Counted from the first letter of the stretch, positions 24,438 to 34,164 are shown. The stretch is 64,000 nt of DNA from CAVPEW01 sp963703565 (GCA_963703565.1 CAVPEW010000018.1:1-64000), one strand, 5' to 3'. Notes: a model not told the origin generated them from the letters alone. Translations and numbers: made by a program.

Positions 24438-25027
24438 GCGACGACGACCCCGAGATCCCGCCCGAGCGTCCGGTCCGGCATCACGGCGCCGACGTGGAGC
24501 ACCTGCTGAGGCGTGTGCACGACGTGGTCTCGTCTGCTCGGCCCATGCCGCTGTCGACGTCGGTCATGGTCAACCGCGACGAGCTGCTCGATCTGGTCGA
24601 GGGGGCGATCGACCGGCTGCCCGACGAGCTGCGCGCCGCCCGCTGGTTGCTCAAGGAGCGCGAGGAGTACCTGGCCCGGGTGAAGCGGGAGGGGGAGGAG
24701 ATCCTCGCTCAGGCCCGGGCGCGGGCCGAGCGCATGGTGCAACGCACCGAGGTCGTCAAGGCCGCCGAGCAGCGAGGCGTTCGTATCGTGGAGGCCGCCA
24801 CCGCCGAGGCGAGCCGCCTGCGCAACGAGTGCGAGGACTACTGCGACCAGCGGCTGGGGAGCTTCGAGATCGTGCTGGAGCGAACCCTGAAGATGGTTGC
24901 CGCCGGACGCGCGAAGCTCCAGGGCAGCTTCGACGTCGGTGAAGGCGGCGAGCGCGAGGGTGGCGCTGCAGGGCCGGTGCCGTCTCCGGCTGCCGACGGC
25001 GCCGGGGTGTTCGACCAGGACCGTTGA
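24434..25027 (+). CDS. Coiled-coil protein, DivIVA/ATP-synthase-b-like
   Basis: A 197-residue highly charged helical protein; about residues 45-165 form a long coiled coil (DELRAARWLLKEREEYLARV, AQARARAERMVQRTEVVKAA, ASRLRNECEDYCDQRL). No membrane segment is visible. The position between coaD and yceD/rpmF is where actinobacteria carry a DivIVA- or ATP synthase b-subunit-like cytosolic coiled-coil protein. Function unknown; a cell-envelope or scaffold role is only inference. GTG start in GTGA overlap with coaD. Confidence 0.75.
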   Translation: MSDDDPEIPPERPVRHHGADVEHLLRRVHDVVSSARPMPLSTSVMVNRDELLDLVEGAIDRLPDELRAARWLLKEREEYLARVKREGEEILAQARARAERMVQRTEVVKAAEQRGVRIVEAATAEASRLRNECEDYCDQRLGSFEIVLERTLKMVAAGRAKLQGSFDVGEGGEREGGAAGPVPSPAADGAGVFDQDR

Positions 25028-25621
25028 GCGTGCCCGGTCCGTTCGACGTCGCGTTGAGCGAGCCTCCGGCGCCGGGTGGGCTCGCGCCGGGCAGTGTCGC
25101 TGACCGGCACGCTGGCGTCGCTGTCCACCTCCGCCGCACGAGTCGACGACGACGCCGAGATCCGCTTCGAGGGCGAGGTCGAAGCGATCGAGGCGGGCCA
25201 GGTCACCGTCAGCGGCAGGGCGACCACCACCTGGCACGGCCCGTGCCGCCGGTGCCTCGAGGAGGTGAGCGGCCCGCTCGAGGTGGTCGTGTCGGAGCTG
25301 TTCGACCCTGCTGCGGGAGCCGACGAGGACGCCTACCCGCTCGACGGCGACCACCTCGAGCTGGCTCCGGTCCTGCACGACGCCGTCCTGCTCGCCTTGC
25401 CGATCGCTCCGCTGTGCGACCCCGGCTGTGCCGGGCCCGCCCCGGACGCCTACCCCACCGGCACCGATTCCCGGGGCGTGCCCGGCGAAGGCGGCGTAGG
25501 TGGTAGGTCCGGTCACGGCGGCGCTTCGGGTGACCCTCGGTGGGCCGTCCTGGACGCTCTGCTGGTGGGTGGGGACGAGCCCGCGGGGAACCACGGGCAG
25601 GCGCGGCACCACACGACCTGA
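25024..25621 (+). CDS. yceD: YceD (DUF177) family protein, frameshifted in this sequence
   Basis: Member of the YceD/DUF177 family that precedes rpmF in most bacteria. The domain core is in one frame (AARVDDDAEIRFEGEVEAI, WHGPCRRCLEEVSGPL with the C-x-x-C, and a second motif LCDPGCAGPAPD). The expected N-terminus PGPFDVAL lies in the preceding frame, starting at TTG 25024 (GTG 25030 also possible). Dropping one base near 25057 joins them as PFDVALASLRRRVGSRR, a normal DUF177 beginning. Otherwise translation could start only at GTG 25076, losing the conserved N-terminus. Its role, probably in 23S rRNA or ribosome maturation, is not settled. Confidence 0.72.
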
Positions 25622-25664
25622 CTCCGGGGAAGCCCGGCGCTGGCGGCGGACCGGGCCCGATCGC

Positions 25665-25670
25665 TACCGT
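25665..25670 (+). promoter_or_regulatory. -10-like element TACCGT upstream of rpmF
   Basis: TACCGT lies 87 bases before the rpmF ATG, giving a leader of about 80 bases. An independent rpmF-plsX-acpP promoter at this place would fit operons in other actinobacteria. Confidence 0.3.
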
Positions 25671-25757
25671 GTCGGGCCGCCGTGCCGGCCCGAGCGGCGT
25701 CCGATCCCTCGCGGTCGCCTTCCGGCGCAGCACCACGACCAGATCCGAGGTCCACCG

Positions 25758-25937
25758 ATGGCCGTCCCCAAGAAGAAGACCTCCAAGGCCAAGAGCCGCA
25801 GCCGCCGGGCGAGTGCCTGGCGGCTCGATGTGCCGGCGCGCAGCGTGTGCCCCAGGTGCGGTTCGGCCAAGGTGCCCCACGTGGTGTGCGCGACGTGCGG
25901 CTGGTACCGAGGCCGCCAGGCGGTCGAGGTCGACTGA
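25758..25937 (+). CDS. rpmF: 50S ribosomal protein L32
   Basis: A 59-residue protein beginning MAVPKKKTSKAKSRSRRASA, the L32 signature, with zinc ribbon CPRCGS...CATC, so it is the zinc-binding form. It heads the rpmF-plsX-acpP order that links ribosome and lipid synthesis genes. ATG start. Confidence 0.96.
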   Translation: MAVPKKKTSKAKSRSRRASAWRLDVPARSVCPRCGSAKVPHVVCATCGWYRGRQAVEVD

Positions 25938-25949
25938 GGCGACGGCACG

Positions 25950-26936
25950 ATGCGCCCCGTCATCGTCGACGCCATGGGCGGCGACAAGGCGCCGGCCGAG
26001 ATAGTTGCCGGGGCCCGGCGAGCTGCGGGCGAGCTCGGCATCCCCGTTCGTCTGGTCGGTCGGCCCGAGGATCTCGAGGGCCTGGCCGGTGACCTGCCGA
26101 TCCTGGCGGCATCGCAGGTGATCGCCATGGACGCCGAGGCTGGCTCGAGCGTCAGGCGCATGAAGGACTCCTCCCTCGTGCGGGCCGCCGAGGCCGTGCG
26201 CGACGGGACCGGCTCGGCGATGGTCTCGGCCGGCAACACCGGGGCGACGATGGCGTCGGCCCTCCTGCGCATGGGTCGCCTCAAAGGTGTGGCCCGGCCC
26301 GCCATCGCCACGCCCATTCCCGTGCCCGGCTCGACGCCCACCGTGCTGCTCGATGCCGGCGCGAACGCCGAGTGCCAGCCCGAGTGGTTGGTGCAGTTCG
26401 CCCAGATGGGCGCCGCCTTCGCCCGGGAGCGGTACGGCATCGCCCGACCCCGGGTGGGGCTCCTCTCGATTGGCGAGGAGGCCGCTAAGGGCAACTCCCT
26501 GGTCAAGGCGACCTATCCGCTGATGGACGACCCGAGGGCGCTGCGCGCCGCGGGGGCGACGTTCGTGGGCAACGTGGAGGGCCGTGACGTGATGACCGAC
26601 GCCGCCGATGTCGTGGTCACCGACGGCTTCACCGGCAACGTCGTGCTCAAGACGCTCGAGGGCGGGATGCGCACCCTGATGGGAGCGGTGCTGGGGGCCT
26701 TCGACGCCGACGACTCCACCCGCCGTGCTGCCGAGGTGCTCGGGCCGGCACTCGCCCCGCTCTACGCGACCCTCGACCCCGAGTCGACCGGTGGGGCCCT
26801 GCTGCTGGGCGTGGAGGGGCTGTGCCTGATCTCGCACGGCTCGTCGAGCGCCACTGCGATGTTCAACGCGGTGCGCGTGGCCAGTGAGCTCGTCGAAGCC
26901 GATCTGCTCGGAGCGCTCCGGGCCGCCGTCGCCTGA
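25950..26936 (+). CDS. plsX: Phosphate acyltransferase PlsX
   Basis: Transfers acyl groups from acyl-ACP to phosphate, giving acyl-phosphate for phospholipid synthesis. The 328-residue protein has the PlsX start VIVDAMGGDKAPAEIVAGA and ASSVRRMKDSSLV-like, SAGNTGATMASAL, LLDAGANAEC, GLLSIGEEAAKGN and VVTDGFTGNVVLKTLEG segments. ATG start 13 bases after rpmF; translational coupling likely. The acyl carrier protein gene follows. Confidence 0.95.
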   Translation: MRPVIVDAMGGDKAPAEIVAGARRAAGELGIPVRLVGRPEDLEGLAGDLPILAASQVIAMDAEAGSSVRRMKDSSLVRAAEAVRDGTGSAMVSAGNTGATMASALLRMGRLKGVARPAIATPIPVPGSTPTVLLDAGANAECQPEWLVQFAQMGAAFARERYGIARPRVGLLSIGEEAAKGNSLVKATYPLMDDPRALRAAGATFVGNVEGRDVMTDAADVVVTDGFTGNVVLKTLEGGMRTLMGAVLGAFDADDSTRRAAEVLGPALAPLYATLDPESTGGALLLGVEGLCLISHGSSSATAMFNAVRVASELVEADLLGALRAAVA

Positions 26937-26992
26937 GCCCGTAGCCCGGTCCCGTTCGGATTCGATCACAAGCGCACGAATGACCGGGTCGG

Positions 26993-26998
26993 TATGCT
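26993..26998 (+). promoter_or_regulatory. -10-like element TATGCT upstream of acpP
   Basis: TATGCT lies 39 bases before GTG 27038; CAGGAG sits six to seven bases before the start codon. This would be a leadered acpP promoter inside the rpmF-plsX-acpP-rnc cluster. Confidence 0.4.
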
Positions 26999-27037
26999 CC
27001 CGGCCCGCCTCATCAAACCGAGCGTGCAGGAGAGCCC

Positions 27038-27325
27038 GTGCCCGCCGAGACCCACGTCGAGCGAGGACCCATGGACCGCCAGCAGGTGTTCGAGCTGATC
27101 CGCGACCGCCTGGCCGACATCCTCGAGATCGACCCGGCCAGCATCGCAGAGGGGGCTAGCTTCTCCGACGATCTCGAGGCGGACTCGTTGGCCTTGATCG
27201 AGCTGGTCGAGGCGATCGAGGAGGAGGTGGGCGAGCGGTCGGTGGGCTTCCGCATCGAGGACGAGGACCTCGAGGACCTCAAGACCGTCCGCGATGCCGT
27301 CGACTACGTCGTCTCGCGGCTCTGA
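27038..27325 (+). CDS. acpP: Acyl carrier protein
   Basis: Carries the growing acyl chain in fatty-acid synthesis on a 4'-phosphopantetheine arm. The 95-residue protein shows the attachment motif DDLEADSLALIELVEAIEEE, with Ser in D-S-L. GTG 27038 is preferred because of the AGGAG upstream; ATG 27071 would give a more typical length. The 3' end overlaps the proposed rnc start by 32 bases. Confidence 0.93.
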   Translation: MPAETHVERGPMDRQQVFELIRDRLADILEIDPASIAEGASFSDDLEADSLALIELVEAIEEEVGERSVGFRIEDEDLEDLKTVRDAVDYVVSRL

Positions 27326-28083
27326 GGCCGGACCGGTTCCGCCGGGGGCCGATCTGGACGCGCTGGCGGCTCGCCTCGGCCTCGAGAACCTGCCGACCGA
27401 GCTGCTGGGCGCAGCTCTGGTCCACCGTTCTTGGTGCGCGGAGCATGCCGGTTACAGCTCCAACGAGCGCCTGGAGTTCCTCGGCGACGCCGTCCTCGGC
27501 CTCGCCGTCACCGACCGCATCTATCGGGACCACCCCGGACTCGACGAAGGGGTGCTGACCGATCTGCGCAAGTCAGCGGTCAACGCCGTGACCCTTGCCG
27601 AGGTGGCGGCGCGCCTCGAGCTGGGCGGGCACCTGGTTCTCGGCAAGGGCGAGGAGCTTCTCCGGTGGGCGCGGCAAGCCGAGCATCCTGGCCGACGCGG
27701 TCGAGGCGATCATCGGTGCCACCTACCTCCACTCTGGCTTCGATGCCGCCTGCTCCCTGGTCGACCGCCTCCTGGGGCCCACCCTCGCGCTGGGCACCGA
27801 CGGCCATGTCGACCACAAGAGCAGGCTCCAGGAGCTCGTCGCCCGCCGCTTCGCCAGCGCCCCCCACTACGAGGTCGACGCCTCGGGTCCCGACCACGCG
27901 CGCCAGTTTGAGGTGACCGTCAGCGTGCACGGTGTCGCGTACGGCAAGGGCACTGGGCGCTCGAAGAAGCAGGCCGAGCAGGCGGCCGCCCGCGAGGCCG
28001 TCGCCGCCCTGTCCGTCGCCGCACCCGCCGACGCGGCGCCGCCTGCATCACCCGAACCCCCCGGAGGACCCGTCCATGGTTGA
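27294..28083 (+). CDS. rnc: Ribonuclease III, frameshifted in this sequence
   Basis: Double-strand-specific endoribonuclease that processes rRNA precursors. The catalytic half is in one frame (HRSWCAEHAGYSSNERLEFL, GDAVLGLAV, DLRKSAVN). The second half, GGRGKPSILADAVEAIIGA and the C-terminal dsRNA-binding domain (DHKSRLQELVARRF...GKGTGRSKKQAEQAAAREAV), is in the next frame. Dropping one base at 27657-27661 restores GEELSGGRGKPSIL, the invariant RNase III order. Because rnc is normally required or strongly beneficial, sequence error is likely. The start at ATG 27294 overlaps acpP. Confidence 0.88.
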
Positions 28084-28912
28084 GCTCCCCGAGCTCGAGA
28101 CCTTGCGCCGCGAGCTCGAGAAGGAGACCGTGGGCAAGCGGCTCCGCGCCCCGGAGGTCGCGGCGGCGTCCGTGCTGGAACGCCCGGACTCGGCGACCGA
28201 GCTGGCCGCCGCCGTCGAGGGTGCCAAGGTCAAGGGCGTGGACCGCCGTGGCGGATCCCTCGTGATGGTCCTCGACAACGCCGCTGTCCTGGCGTTCACC
28301 TTGGGTGACGAGGCCCGCCTTTTCAAGGTCACCCCCAAAGAAGCTGCTGTGCCGGGGACGGCTCTGACGCTCGCTTTCACCCAGGGAGGCTCTATCCGAC
28401 TGGTCGATCCCGGCGGGCAGACCCGGGTGGTCGCCGTGCCTGCGGCCGAGCTGGGCGTGGCGGTCCCCACGACTGCCGCACCCGGGCTCGACCCCGTGGC
28501 CGACGCGGTGTCCTGGACGGCGTTCGCCCGGGTCATCCTGGGGCGTCCGGCCAAGCTCAAGGCGTCTCTGCTCGACCCCGAGGTGGTGTCGGGGATCGGT
28601 GCGGTCTACAGCGACGAGATCCTCTGGGAGGCGGGCCTGCGCTTCGACCGGATGTCCGACGAGCTGTCCTCCCAGGAGATCCGCCGCCTGTACCGCGCTC
28701 TGGTCGAGACCCTCCATGAAGCCATCAAGCACCGCGGGACCAGCCTCGGCGACGACGGCTTCGTGGATCTGTACGGCAAGCCCGGCGCCTACCAGGACGC
28801 TCTGCGGGTGTACGGGCGCGACGGGCAGCCCTGCCCGCGCTGCCGGGCGGCAGTGGCCAAGGGTCGCTTCGCCAACCGGCCTGTCTTCCACTGCCCTTCC
28901 TGCCAGGTCTGA
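28076..28912 (+). CDS. MutM/Fpg-like protein lacking key glycosylase residues
   Basis: A 278-residue homologue of formamidopyrimidine-DNA glycosylase in the usual place between rnc and smc. The fold signatures are present (ELPELETLRRELE, LLDPEVVSGIGAVYSDEILW, zinc finger CPRC...CPSC with its Arg). However, the catalytic N-terminal Pro2 is Val (MVELPELE), the Lys of the RRGK segment is Gly (VDRRGGSLVMVL), and the Asn of GIGNIYSDE is Ala. Glu3 remains. It may therefore bind DNA without normal base-excision chemistry, or use other residues. The ATG lies within the last bases of rnc. Confidence 0.85.
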   Translation: MVELPELETLRRELEKETVGKRLRAPEVAAASVLERPDSATELAAAVEGAKVKGVDRRGGSLVMVLDNAAVLAFTLGDEARLFKVTPKEAAVPGTALTLAFTQGGSIRLVDPGGQTRVVAVPAAELGVAVPTTAAPGLDPVADAVSWTAFARVILGRPAKLKASLLDPEVVSGIGAVYSDEILWEAGLRFDRMSDELSSQEIRRLYRALVETLHEAIKHRGTSLGDDGFVDLYGKPGAYQDALRVYGRDGQPCPRCRAAVAKGRFANRPVFHCPSCQV

Positions 28913-28974
28913 CCACGCCGGCGACCCCAGCCCGTCGCTCGCCGGGCATGCCCGAACGCCGCGGGCACAGCTCC

Positions 28975-28980
28975 TAGCCT
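28975..28980 (+). promoter_or_regulatory. -10-like element TAGCCT before smc
   Basis: TAGCCT ends ten bases before ATG 28991, a spacing that predicts a leaderless or near-leaderless smc message. Confidence 0.42.
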
Positions 28981-28990
28981 TCGCCGCGGG

Positions 28991-31900
28991 ATGTTCCTCA
29001 AGTCGCTGACCCTGAAGGGCTTCAAGTCGTTCGCCGAGACAACGGTGCTCGACCTCGAACCGGGCGTGACCGTGGTCGTGGGACCGAACGGGTCGGGCAA
29101 GTCCAACGTGGTGGACGCGATCGGGTGGGTGCTCGGTGCCCAGGCGCCTTCGAGCGTGCGCAGCCAGAAGATGGACGACGTCATCTTCGCCGGTACGGCC
29201 AAACGGGCCGCGCTCGGCCGGGCCGAGGTGAGCCTCACGATCGACAACAGCGCCGGCTTGCTGCCGATCGAGTTCTCCGAGGTGACCGTGACCCGCACGC
29301 TGTTTCGCAGGGGCGACAGCGAGTACGCGATCAACGGTTCTCCGTGCCGGCTCCTCGACGTGCAGGAGCTCCTGTCGGACTCCGGGGTGGGCCGCCAGCA
29401 GCACGTGATCGTAGGCCAGGGCCAGATCGACGCCGTGCTCAACGCCCGCCCCGAGGACAGGCGGCTGATCATCGAGGAGGCGGCAGGGGTCCTCAAGTAC
29501 CGCAAGCGCAAGGAGAAGGCGGAGCGACGCATGGCTGCCACCGAGGCGAACCTGCATCGGCTGGCCGATCTGCTGCGCGAGGTCCGCAGCCAGCTGCGCC
29601 CCCTGGAGCGCCAGGCGGAGGCGGCGCGGCGCCACGGCGACGTGGCCGCGGAACTGCGTGGCCTGCGGTTGTTCCTGGTGGGTCGGGAGCTGACGACCCT
29701 CGATCGGCGTCGGGCCGACGCCGCCGCAGCCCGCGGCGAGGCGGATGCCGAGGCCACGATCGCCCGACGCCGGCTCGTCGAGCTCGACGCCGCCGTGATC
29801 GACGCCGAGTCCCGGCTGGGCCGAAGTGAGGTCGATGATCTCGCCGCGTTGGCCGCCCGGCTCGACGCCCTGCGCGAACGGGCCCGGGGTCAGGGAGCGC
29901 TCCTGGCCGAGCGCAGCAGGGGCGTCGCGCGCGAGCAGGCGGCCGCGATCGACGCGACCGTGGTCGCCACCCTCGAGGCCGAAGCCGCCAGGCTGGCCGA
30001 CGAGCTCGTCGAGTTGAGCGCGGCCGAGGTGGATCTCGCCCCGGCAGCCGAGGAGCTCGACCGGGCCCAGCAGGCGCTGGAGGACGCCCGCCGAAGCGCG
30101 CTCGACGCACCTGGCACGGCGCCCGAGCCGGAGTCGGACGGAGTCGACGCAGTCGCACGTGCGGCCGAGATCCGGGGCGAGCTGGCGGCGCGACGCGGCA
30201 CCGTCGAGCGGGCAGCGGCGGACGAGCGCCGCAGCGTCGATGTGGCGGAGCGCCTCTCCGGCGAGCTGGACGCAGCGAGGACCTATCTCGAACGTCTCGA
30301 AGTCGAGGCTTCTCCGGGCTGGAGGGCCGCGCAGTCGAGGCAGCCGCCGAGGCGACGGCCGCCGAGGCCGATCTGCGCGCCGCGACCGCCGACTCGGGCG
30401 CCGCGCAGGCCGCACACGGTTCGGCCCAGGCATCCCGGGCGGCGGCGACGGCGCGGGCCGAGACCCTCGCCCAGGCTCTCGACGACGTCCACCGCCGTGC
30501 CGGCACGCAGCGCCTGGCCGGGCTGGCGGGCGTCGTGGGCACCTTGCTCGATCTGGTGGTGATCGACGTGGGGTGGGAGGCGGCGGTCGAGGCGGCGGTC
30601 GGTGAGGCGCTCGATGCAGTAGTGGTCGACTCGACCGGGACCGCCCTGGAGGCGCTGGCGATGCTCGCCGGTGGTGCCGCGGGCACCGACCGGGCCTCCG
30701 CCGTCGCCGGGGTCGTACTGGCGCTCGGAGGCCCGCACCCGCCCCATGCGCCGGCAGCGGCGGGCACACCGGTGCGCCACCATGTCCGCAGCGACGACGC
30801 CGCTGTAGACCGCCTGCTCGACGCGCTGGTCGGCGGCGCGACCTGCGTCGGGGGTGCGTGGCGAGCGGCCCTCGAGGCAGCCGTCGGGTCGCCCGGATCG
30901 GTCGTGGTGACACGTGAGGGGGACCGCTTCTCGACCCATGGCTGGAGAGTCGGAGGGCGCGCCAGAGGGGTGACGGCGGCCGCGCTCGACGATGCCCGCC
31001 GTCAGCAGCGAGAGGCGGTGGCAGGCGCGTCGGAGGCGGCCGAGGTGATGAGTGCCGCCGAGGCTCGCATGCAGCAGGCGTCGGCGCGCCAGCTCGAGGT
31101 GGCCATCTTGCTCGACGAGCTCGGGCGCCGGCTGTCGGCCGGAGGTATCGAGCGCGAGCGGGCGGCGCGCTGGATCGCCGACACGACCGGCGCTCTGGCC
31201 GACGCCCGCGAACGCCTTGCCACTGCTGCGGCCGAGCGAGAGCGCGAAGCAGCCCGGGTCCGCGAGCTCGAGGAGCTGGTGCCGGTCCTGGAGGCCAGGG
31301 AGGCGGCCGAGGCCCGCCGTGGGGCCGAGCGAGCCGCGGCCGAGCGTCGGATCCAGGAACAGGCGGCGGAGGTGGGTGCCATGCGAGCTGACCTCGAGCG
31401 GCGCGCCGCCGCCATCGAGGGGCGGCGCCAATTCCTGACCGAGCGCCAGCGCGCGATCGAGGCCCGCCTGGCCGATCTCGCCGACCAGCGCGTCGGCGCC
31501 GCGGCTAGGCGGGCTCGCCTCGAACGTGCCGCGGCTGCGCTCGCGTCGTTGTCCGAGGTGGTTCAGCGCTGCGACGACGAGCTCCGGTCCACCGCTGCGG
31601 AGCTCGCAGGCGCCCGCCGGGCCCGGGCCGAGGCCGACCGCGCCGTTCGCTCGGCGCTCGACTCCCACCGGGCCGAGCGCGTCGCGACCGAGCGCCGGCT
31701 CGAGGAGATCCGTGATCGTGCCACCCGCGCCGAGCTGGAGCGCTCCGAGGCAGACCTCCGTCGCGAGGCGACCGTGGCTGCGTTGCGGGCGGAGCTCGAC
31801 GCCGAACCTGAAGCCGCGGTGGGGGCCACAGCGCCCGAGCTGCCCGTCGGGGTCACCCCGGCGGCCCGGGCGCGCGAGCTCGAGCGGGAGCTGCGGTTGA

Positions 31901-32502
31901 TGGGGCCGATCAACCCCCTGGCGCTCGAGGAGTTCACCGCCCTCTCGGAGCGCCACGAGTTCCTCGAGGCCCAACTCGACGACGTGCGCGGGGCACGGCG
32001 CGAGCTGTCCAAGGTGATCCGGGCGGTGGACGCCGAGATCATGGCCGTGTTCTCGGCCGCGTTCGCCGACGTCGCCGCCAACTTCTCAGCGCTGTTCGAG
32101 ACGTTGTTCCCCGGCGGCCAGGGTTCGTTGCGCCTCACTGATCCCGACGACCTGCTCGCCACCGGCATCGAGGTCGAGGCCCGACCCTCGGGCAAGAACG
32201 TCCGCAAGCTCTCGCTGCTGTCGGGCGGGGAGCGCTCGCTGACGGCGATGGCGTTCCTGTTCGCGGTGTTCCGCAGCCGTCCCTCGCCCTTCTACGTGAT
32301 GGACGAGGTGGAGGCGGCCCTGGACGACGTGAACCTGCACCGCTTCTTGGACCTGGTCGCCGAGTTCCGACGCGAGGCGCAGTTGATCATCGTGAGCCAC
32401 CAGAAGCGCACGATGGAGGCGGCCGACGTCCTCTACGGCGTGACCATGGCACCGGGCGGTTCCAGTCGTGTGGTGAGCGAGAGGGTGGTCAGCGTCGCCT
32501 GA
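28991..32502 (+). CDS. smc: Chromosome segregation protein SMC, frameshifted in this sequence
   Basis: Condensin ATPase of about 1170 residues. N-terminal head: LKGFKSFAETTVLDLEPG, Walker A GPNGSGKSNVVDAIGWVLG, and QGQIDAVLNARPEDRR. Two long coiled coils flank a hinge (about 30,510-30,990). C-terminal head: signature LSGGERSLTAMAFLFA and Walker B FYVMDEVEAALDD. The first frame ends in foreign sequence after LERLEVEA (about 30,308). The rest continues in another frame from SGLEGRAVEAAAEA, requiring one missing or two extra bases at 30,308-30,315. ScpA/ScpB are not in the window. Confidence 0.9.
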
Positions 32503-32724
32503 TTCGCTGTGAGGCATCGGTTGTCCTGCCCTGGCAACGGCCGCCCCTTCCCAGCGATCGATGACGACCGCCCGCGTCGTTGCACCGGTACCTCGGGGCT
32601 GGCCCTGGAGCCTCTGCCTCGACATGGCGTCGCCCGCTCGTCCGCGCGCCGTGTGACCCTCGATGCCGCGCGCCCGGGCGGAGGGGAGGCGGTCGAGTGC
32701 GGCGAGCACGTCGTCCATGCCGAT

Positions 32725-32928
32725 GGCGAGGACCACCTAGGGCGTGGCGGCGCGGCGGACGCCGATGTTCCGGCCCGGCGCGCCGATGTTGCGTCCGAGG
32801 GGTGACCACGTCGACCCCGGGATGCGACGCCCCGCGGCGCCGGTCCCGTCCACCGAGCCGTTGTCGACGACGATCGGGGGCGGCGACGGGAGGGAACCGA
32901 GGTGGTCGAGCGTGCGCAAGAGACCGCC
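32725..32928 (-). pseudogene. Decayed family 2 glycosyltransferase fragment
   Basis: Within the 565-base stretch between smc and moxR, the minus strand encodes a recognisable GT-A fragment: LLRTLDHLGSLPSPPPIVVD, DNGSVDGTG and LGRNIGAPGRNIGVRRAATP. This matches the donor-binding region of family 2 glycosyltransferases. A TAG at 32737-32739 interrupts it where a Tyr codon is expected (ATP-Y-VVLA), and neither the N-terminal VVVVTYNR-type start nor the following DDD motif can be found in any frame nearby. It is best read as a remnant. I see nothing else in 32,503-33,067. Confidence 0.55.
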
Positions 32929-33067
32929 TGCCCTCGTGCTCCGTTGCTCCTCCCACCATGGCGTCTCTGCCAGTGGCGGCTCCGGGCACTTGGATGGCTG
33001 GGAAGCTCGGACCGACCCAGCACCTCGTCGACCCTGCACACGAGCCTGCCGGGCGCGCCGGGGCCGC

Positions 33068-34096
33068 TCAGACCGAGCTGGGCGCGTGCGCTGCGGTGGG
33101 GTCCTGCGCGGGAACGACCCTCGGGGCGGGGACGGTGGAGAGAACCCTGGCCAGGAGGTGGTCGGCCTCGAGGCCCTGGGCCAGCGCCTCGTAGGACAGA
33201 GCCAGGCGGTGGCGCAGCACGTCCGGTGCCACGTCGAAGACGTCTTGGGGCAGCACATAGCCCCGGCCCCGCAACAGCGCGAGGGCGCGGCCGCCAGAGA
33301 CCAGGCCGAGGCTGGCTCTCGGCGACGCGCCATAGGCGATGAGGCCTTCGAGGTCGCCCAGGGCATAGCGTCGGGGCTCGCGGGTGGCGCTGACGAGGCT
33401 CACCGCATAGTCGATCACGGCGGCATCCACATAGACGTCGTCGGCGGCCCCCTGTAGCGCGATCAAGCGGTCCAGGCCGAGCACCTCGGTCGCGCAGGGC
33501 GGGTGCACCCCCATGCGGCGAACGATCTCGGCCTCCTCGGCGATCGTCGGGTAGCCGACGACCACCTTCATCAGGAACCGGTCGCGCTGGGCGTCGGGCA
33601 GCGGGTACACGCCCTCGGACTCGATCGGGTTCTGAGTGGCCAGGACGAGGAAGGGTTGGGGCACCTCGAAGGTGGTGCCACCGATGGAGACCTGGTGCTC
33701 CGCCATCACCTCGAGCAGCGCCGACTGCACCTTCGCCGGCGCCCGGTTGATCTCGTCGGCGAGCAGGAAGTTCACGAAGACCGGGCCGAGCTCGACGTCG
33801 AAGCTCTCCGTCGAGGCGCGGTATATCCGGGTGCCGGTGATGTCGGCGGGCAGGAGGTCGGGCGTGAACTGGATGCGGGCGAAGCTTCCACCGACCACCC
33901 GGGAGAGGGTCTCCGCTGCGAGGGTCTTGGCCAGGCCCGGGACGCCTTCGAGCAGGCAGTGGCCGCGCGCCAGCAGGCAGACCAGCAGCCGCTCGACGAG
34001 CCGGTCCTGGCCCACGATGACCTTGCGCGTCTCGAGGATGACCCGCTCGAGCTCGACGGCGGCTGCTGCCACAGGATCCTCGCTCGGGGGGGCCAT
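33068..34096 (-). CDS. MoxR-family AAA+ ATPase
   Basis: A 342-residue MoxR ATPase. Seen are Walker A as CLLEGVPGLAKTLAAE, TPDLLPADITGTRI, Walker B FLLADEINRAPAKVQSALLE, sensor-1-type LATQNPIESEGVYPLPDAQ and DRFLMKV. MoxR proteins usually act as chaperones for von Willebrand A-domain proteins and are encoded beside DUF58 and transglutaminase genes; none is here, the downstream region being a decayed glycosyltransferase. Start ATG 34096, nine bases after a -10 element. It is divergent from ftsY. Confidence 0.9.
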   Translation of the reverse strand: MAPPSEDPVAAAAVELERVILETRKVIVGQDRLVERLLVCLLARGHCLLEGVPGLAKTLAAETLSRVVGGSFARIQFTPDLLPADITGTRIYRASTESFDVELGPVFVNFLLADEINRAPAKVQSALLEVMAEHQVSIGGTTFEVPQPFLVLATQNPIESEGVYPLPDAQRDRFLMKVVVGYPTIAEEAEIVRRMGVHPPCATEVLGLDRLIALQGAADDVYVDAAVIDYAVSLVSATREPRRYALGDLEGLIAYGASPRASLGLVSGGRALALLRGRGYVLPQDVFDVAPDVLRHRLALSYEALAQGLEADHLLARVLSTVPAPRVVPAQDPTAAHAPSSV

Positions 34097-34105
34097 CGCG
34101 GCGCC

Positions 34106-34111
34106 AGGCTA
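34106..34111 (-). promoter_or_regulatory. -10-like element TAGCCT before moxR
   Basis: On the minus strand TAGCCT ends nine bases before the moxR ATG, predicting a leaderless message divergent from ftsY. Confidence 0.42.
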
Positions 34112-34147
34112 GGCGCCGGCCGGTCGGAGGCCACGCCGGTTGCCCGT

Positions 34148-34153
34148 TACGCT
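34148..34153 (+). promoter_or_regulatory. -10-like element TACGCT before ftsY
   Basis: TACGCT ends eleven bases before ATG 34165. With the moxR element it forms a compact divergent promoter region of 68 bases. Confidence 0.4.
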
Positions 34154-34164
34154 GCCCGACCGTC

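Noticed and set aside
27920..30913. A minus-strand open frame of 997 codons opposite mutM-smc
   Set aside because: Low-complexity Arg/Pro/Ala/Gly composition and complete overlap with SMC, whose Walker motifs are on the plus strand. Long antisense frames are expected at this GC content.
32503..33067. A complete glycosyltransferase gene
   Set aside because: Only the central DNGSVDGT...GRNIGAPGRN part can be read; a stop interrupts it and both conserved ends are absent in all frames.
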